Shown one piece after another: positions 62,776 to 64,000 of a DNA stretch of 64,000 nt (its first letter is position 1; every line of letters starts with the position of its first letter). The notes under the pieces are model-generated. The model made no database searches. It saw only the letters and a list, made by a program, of their open reading frames with translations, and was not told where the DNA came from. The stretch lies in NCBI GenBank assembly GCA_030770535.1, contig JASVEC010000018.1, forward strand, positions 310,001-374,000, read 5' to 3'. The stretch is from Batkoa obscura (taxonomy: Eukaryota > Entomophthoromycota > Entomophthoromycetes > Entomophthorales > Batkoaceae). The translations under genes were made by a program, and so were the position numbers.

Positions 62776-64000
<1,225 letters not shown>

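Overview
The window is a very AT-rich stretch of a fungal nuclear chromosome. A fungus is indicated by Tim54 (a fungal inner-membrane import subunit), an Sdt1/Phm8-type pyrimidine nucleotidase, an Ams1-type alpha-mannosidase, a SulP-STAS-cyclic-nucleotide-domain transporter of the Vsb1 type, short GT-AG introns (about 40-80 nt in most genes) and TATA boxes close to start codons. Low GC, many short introns and large repeat-filled spacers suggest an early-diverging (zygomycete-grade) lineage, but I cannot name the species.

Layout. 1-1302: start of a P5-type ATPase (-). 4248-5546: LisH/WD40 protein (-). 6694-17416: three same-strand genes for secreted Lys/Glu-rich coiled-coil proteins, two of which share a nearly identical coiled-coil module and a duplicated promoter. 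20603-26083: two diverged paralogues of an unrecognised family (possibly pRiA4b ORF-3-like). 26284-26355: elongator tRNA-Met(CAT). 28161-30131: a 12-exon cytochrome P450. 30492-30734: an 80-residue secreted eight-cysteine protein, with a decayed copy at 26491-26710. 32811-33186: DPM3. 34897-36268: monocarboxylate-type MFS transporter. 38047-41324: alpha-mannosidase. 42440-50010: a transposon-derived block with two long intact Tc1/mariner-type transposase-like genes that both carry Asn where the second catalytic Asp should be. 51648-52636: pyrimidine 5'-nucleotidase. 53699-54115: a small two-exon, possibly OB-fold protein. 55738-57710: divergent SPC2 and TIM54, with a decayed TIM54 copy at 58085-58980. 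60367-61230: a Bax-inhibitor-1/Lifeguard membrane protein. 61424-62576: a seven-exon two-TM protein. 62776-64000: 3' end of the SulP/STAS/cNMP transporter, with a (TTA)n tract of about 256 bp inside an intron.

Almost every spacer contains copies of one short (about 105 bp) non-autonomous inverted-terminal-repeat element, here called MITE-A; I count 29 whole or partial copies on both strands. Two other terminal-inverted-repeat elements occur once each. Many true genes are split by introns, so their exons were joined by hand from GT/AG sites and reading phase; every intron-containing model given here closes in frame, but none has transcript support.

Functionally the housekeeping genes cover the secretory pathway (Spc2, Dpm3), mitochondrial import (Tim54), vacuolar and endomembrane transport (P5 ATPase, Vsb1-like, Ams1), nucleotide salvage and stress. 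The lineage-specific content is the secreted coiled-coil family, the secreted cysteine-rich protein, the pRiA4b-like pair and the transposase-derived pair.
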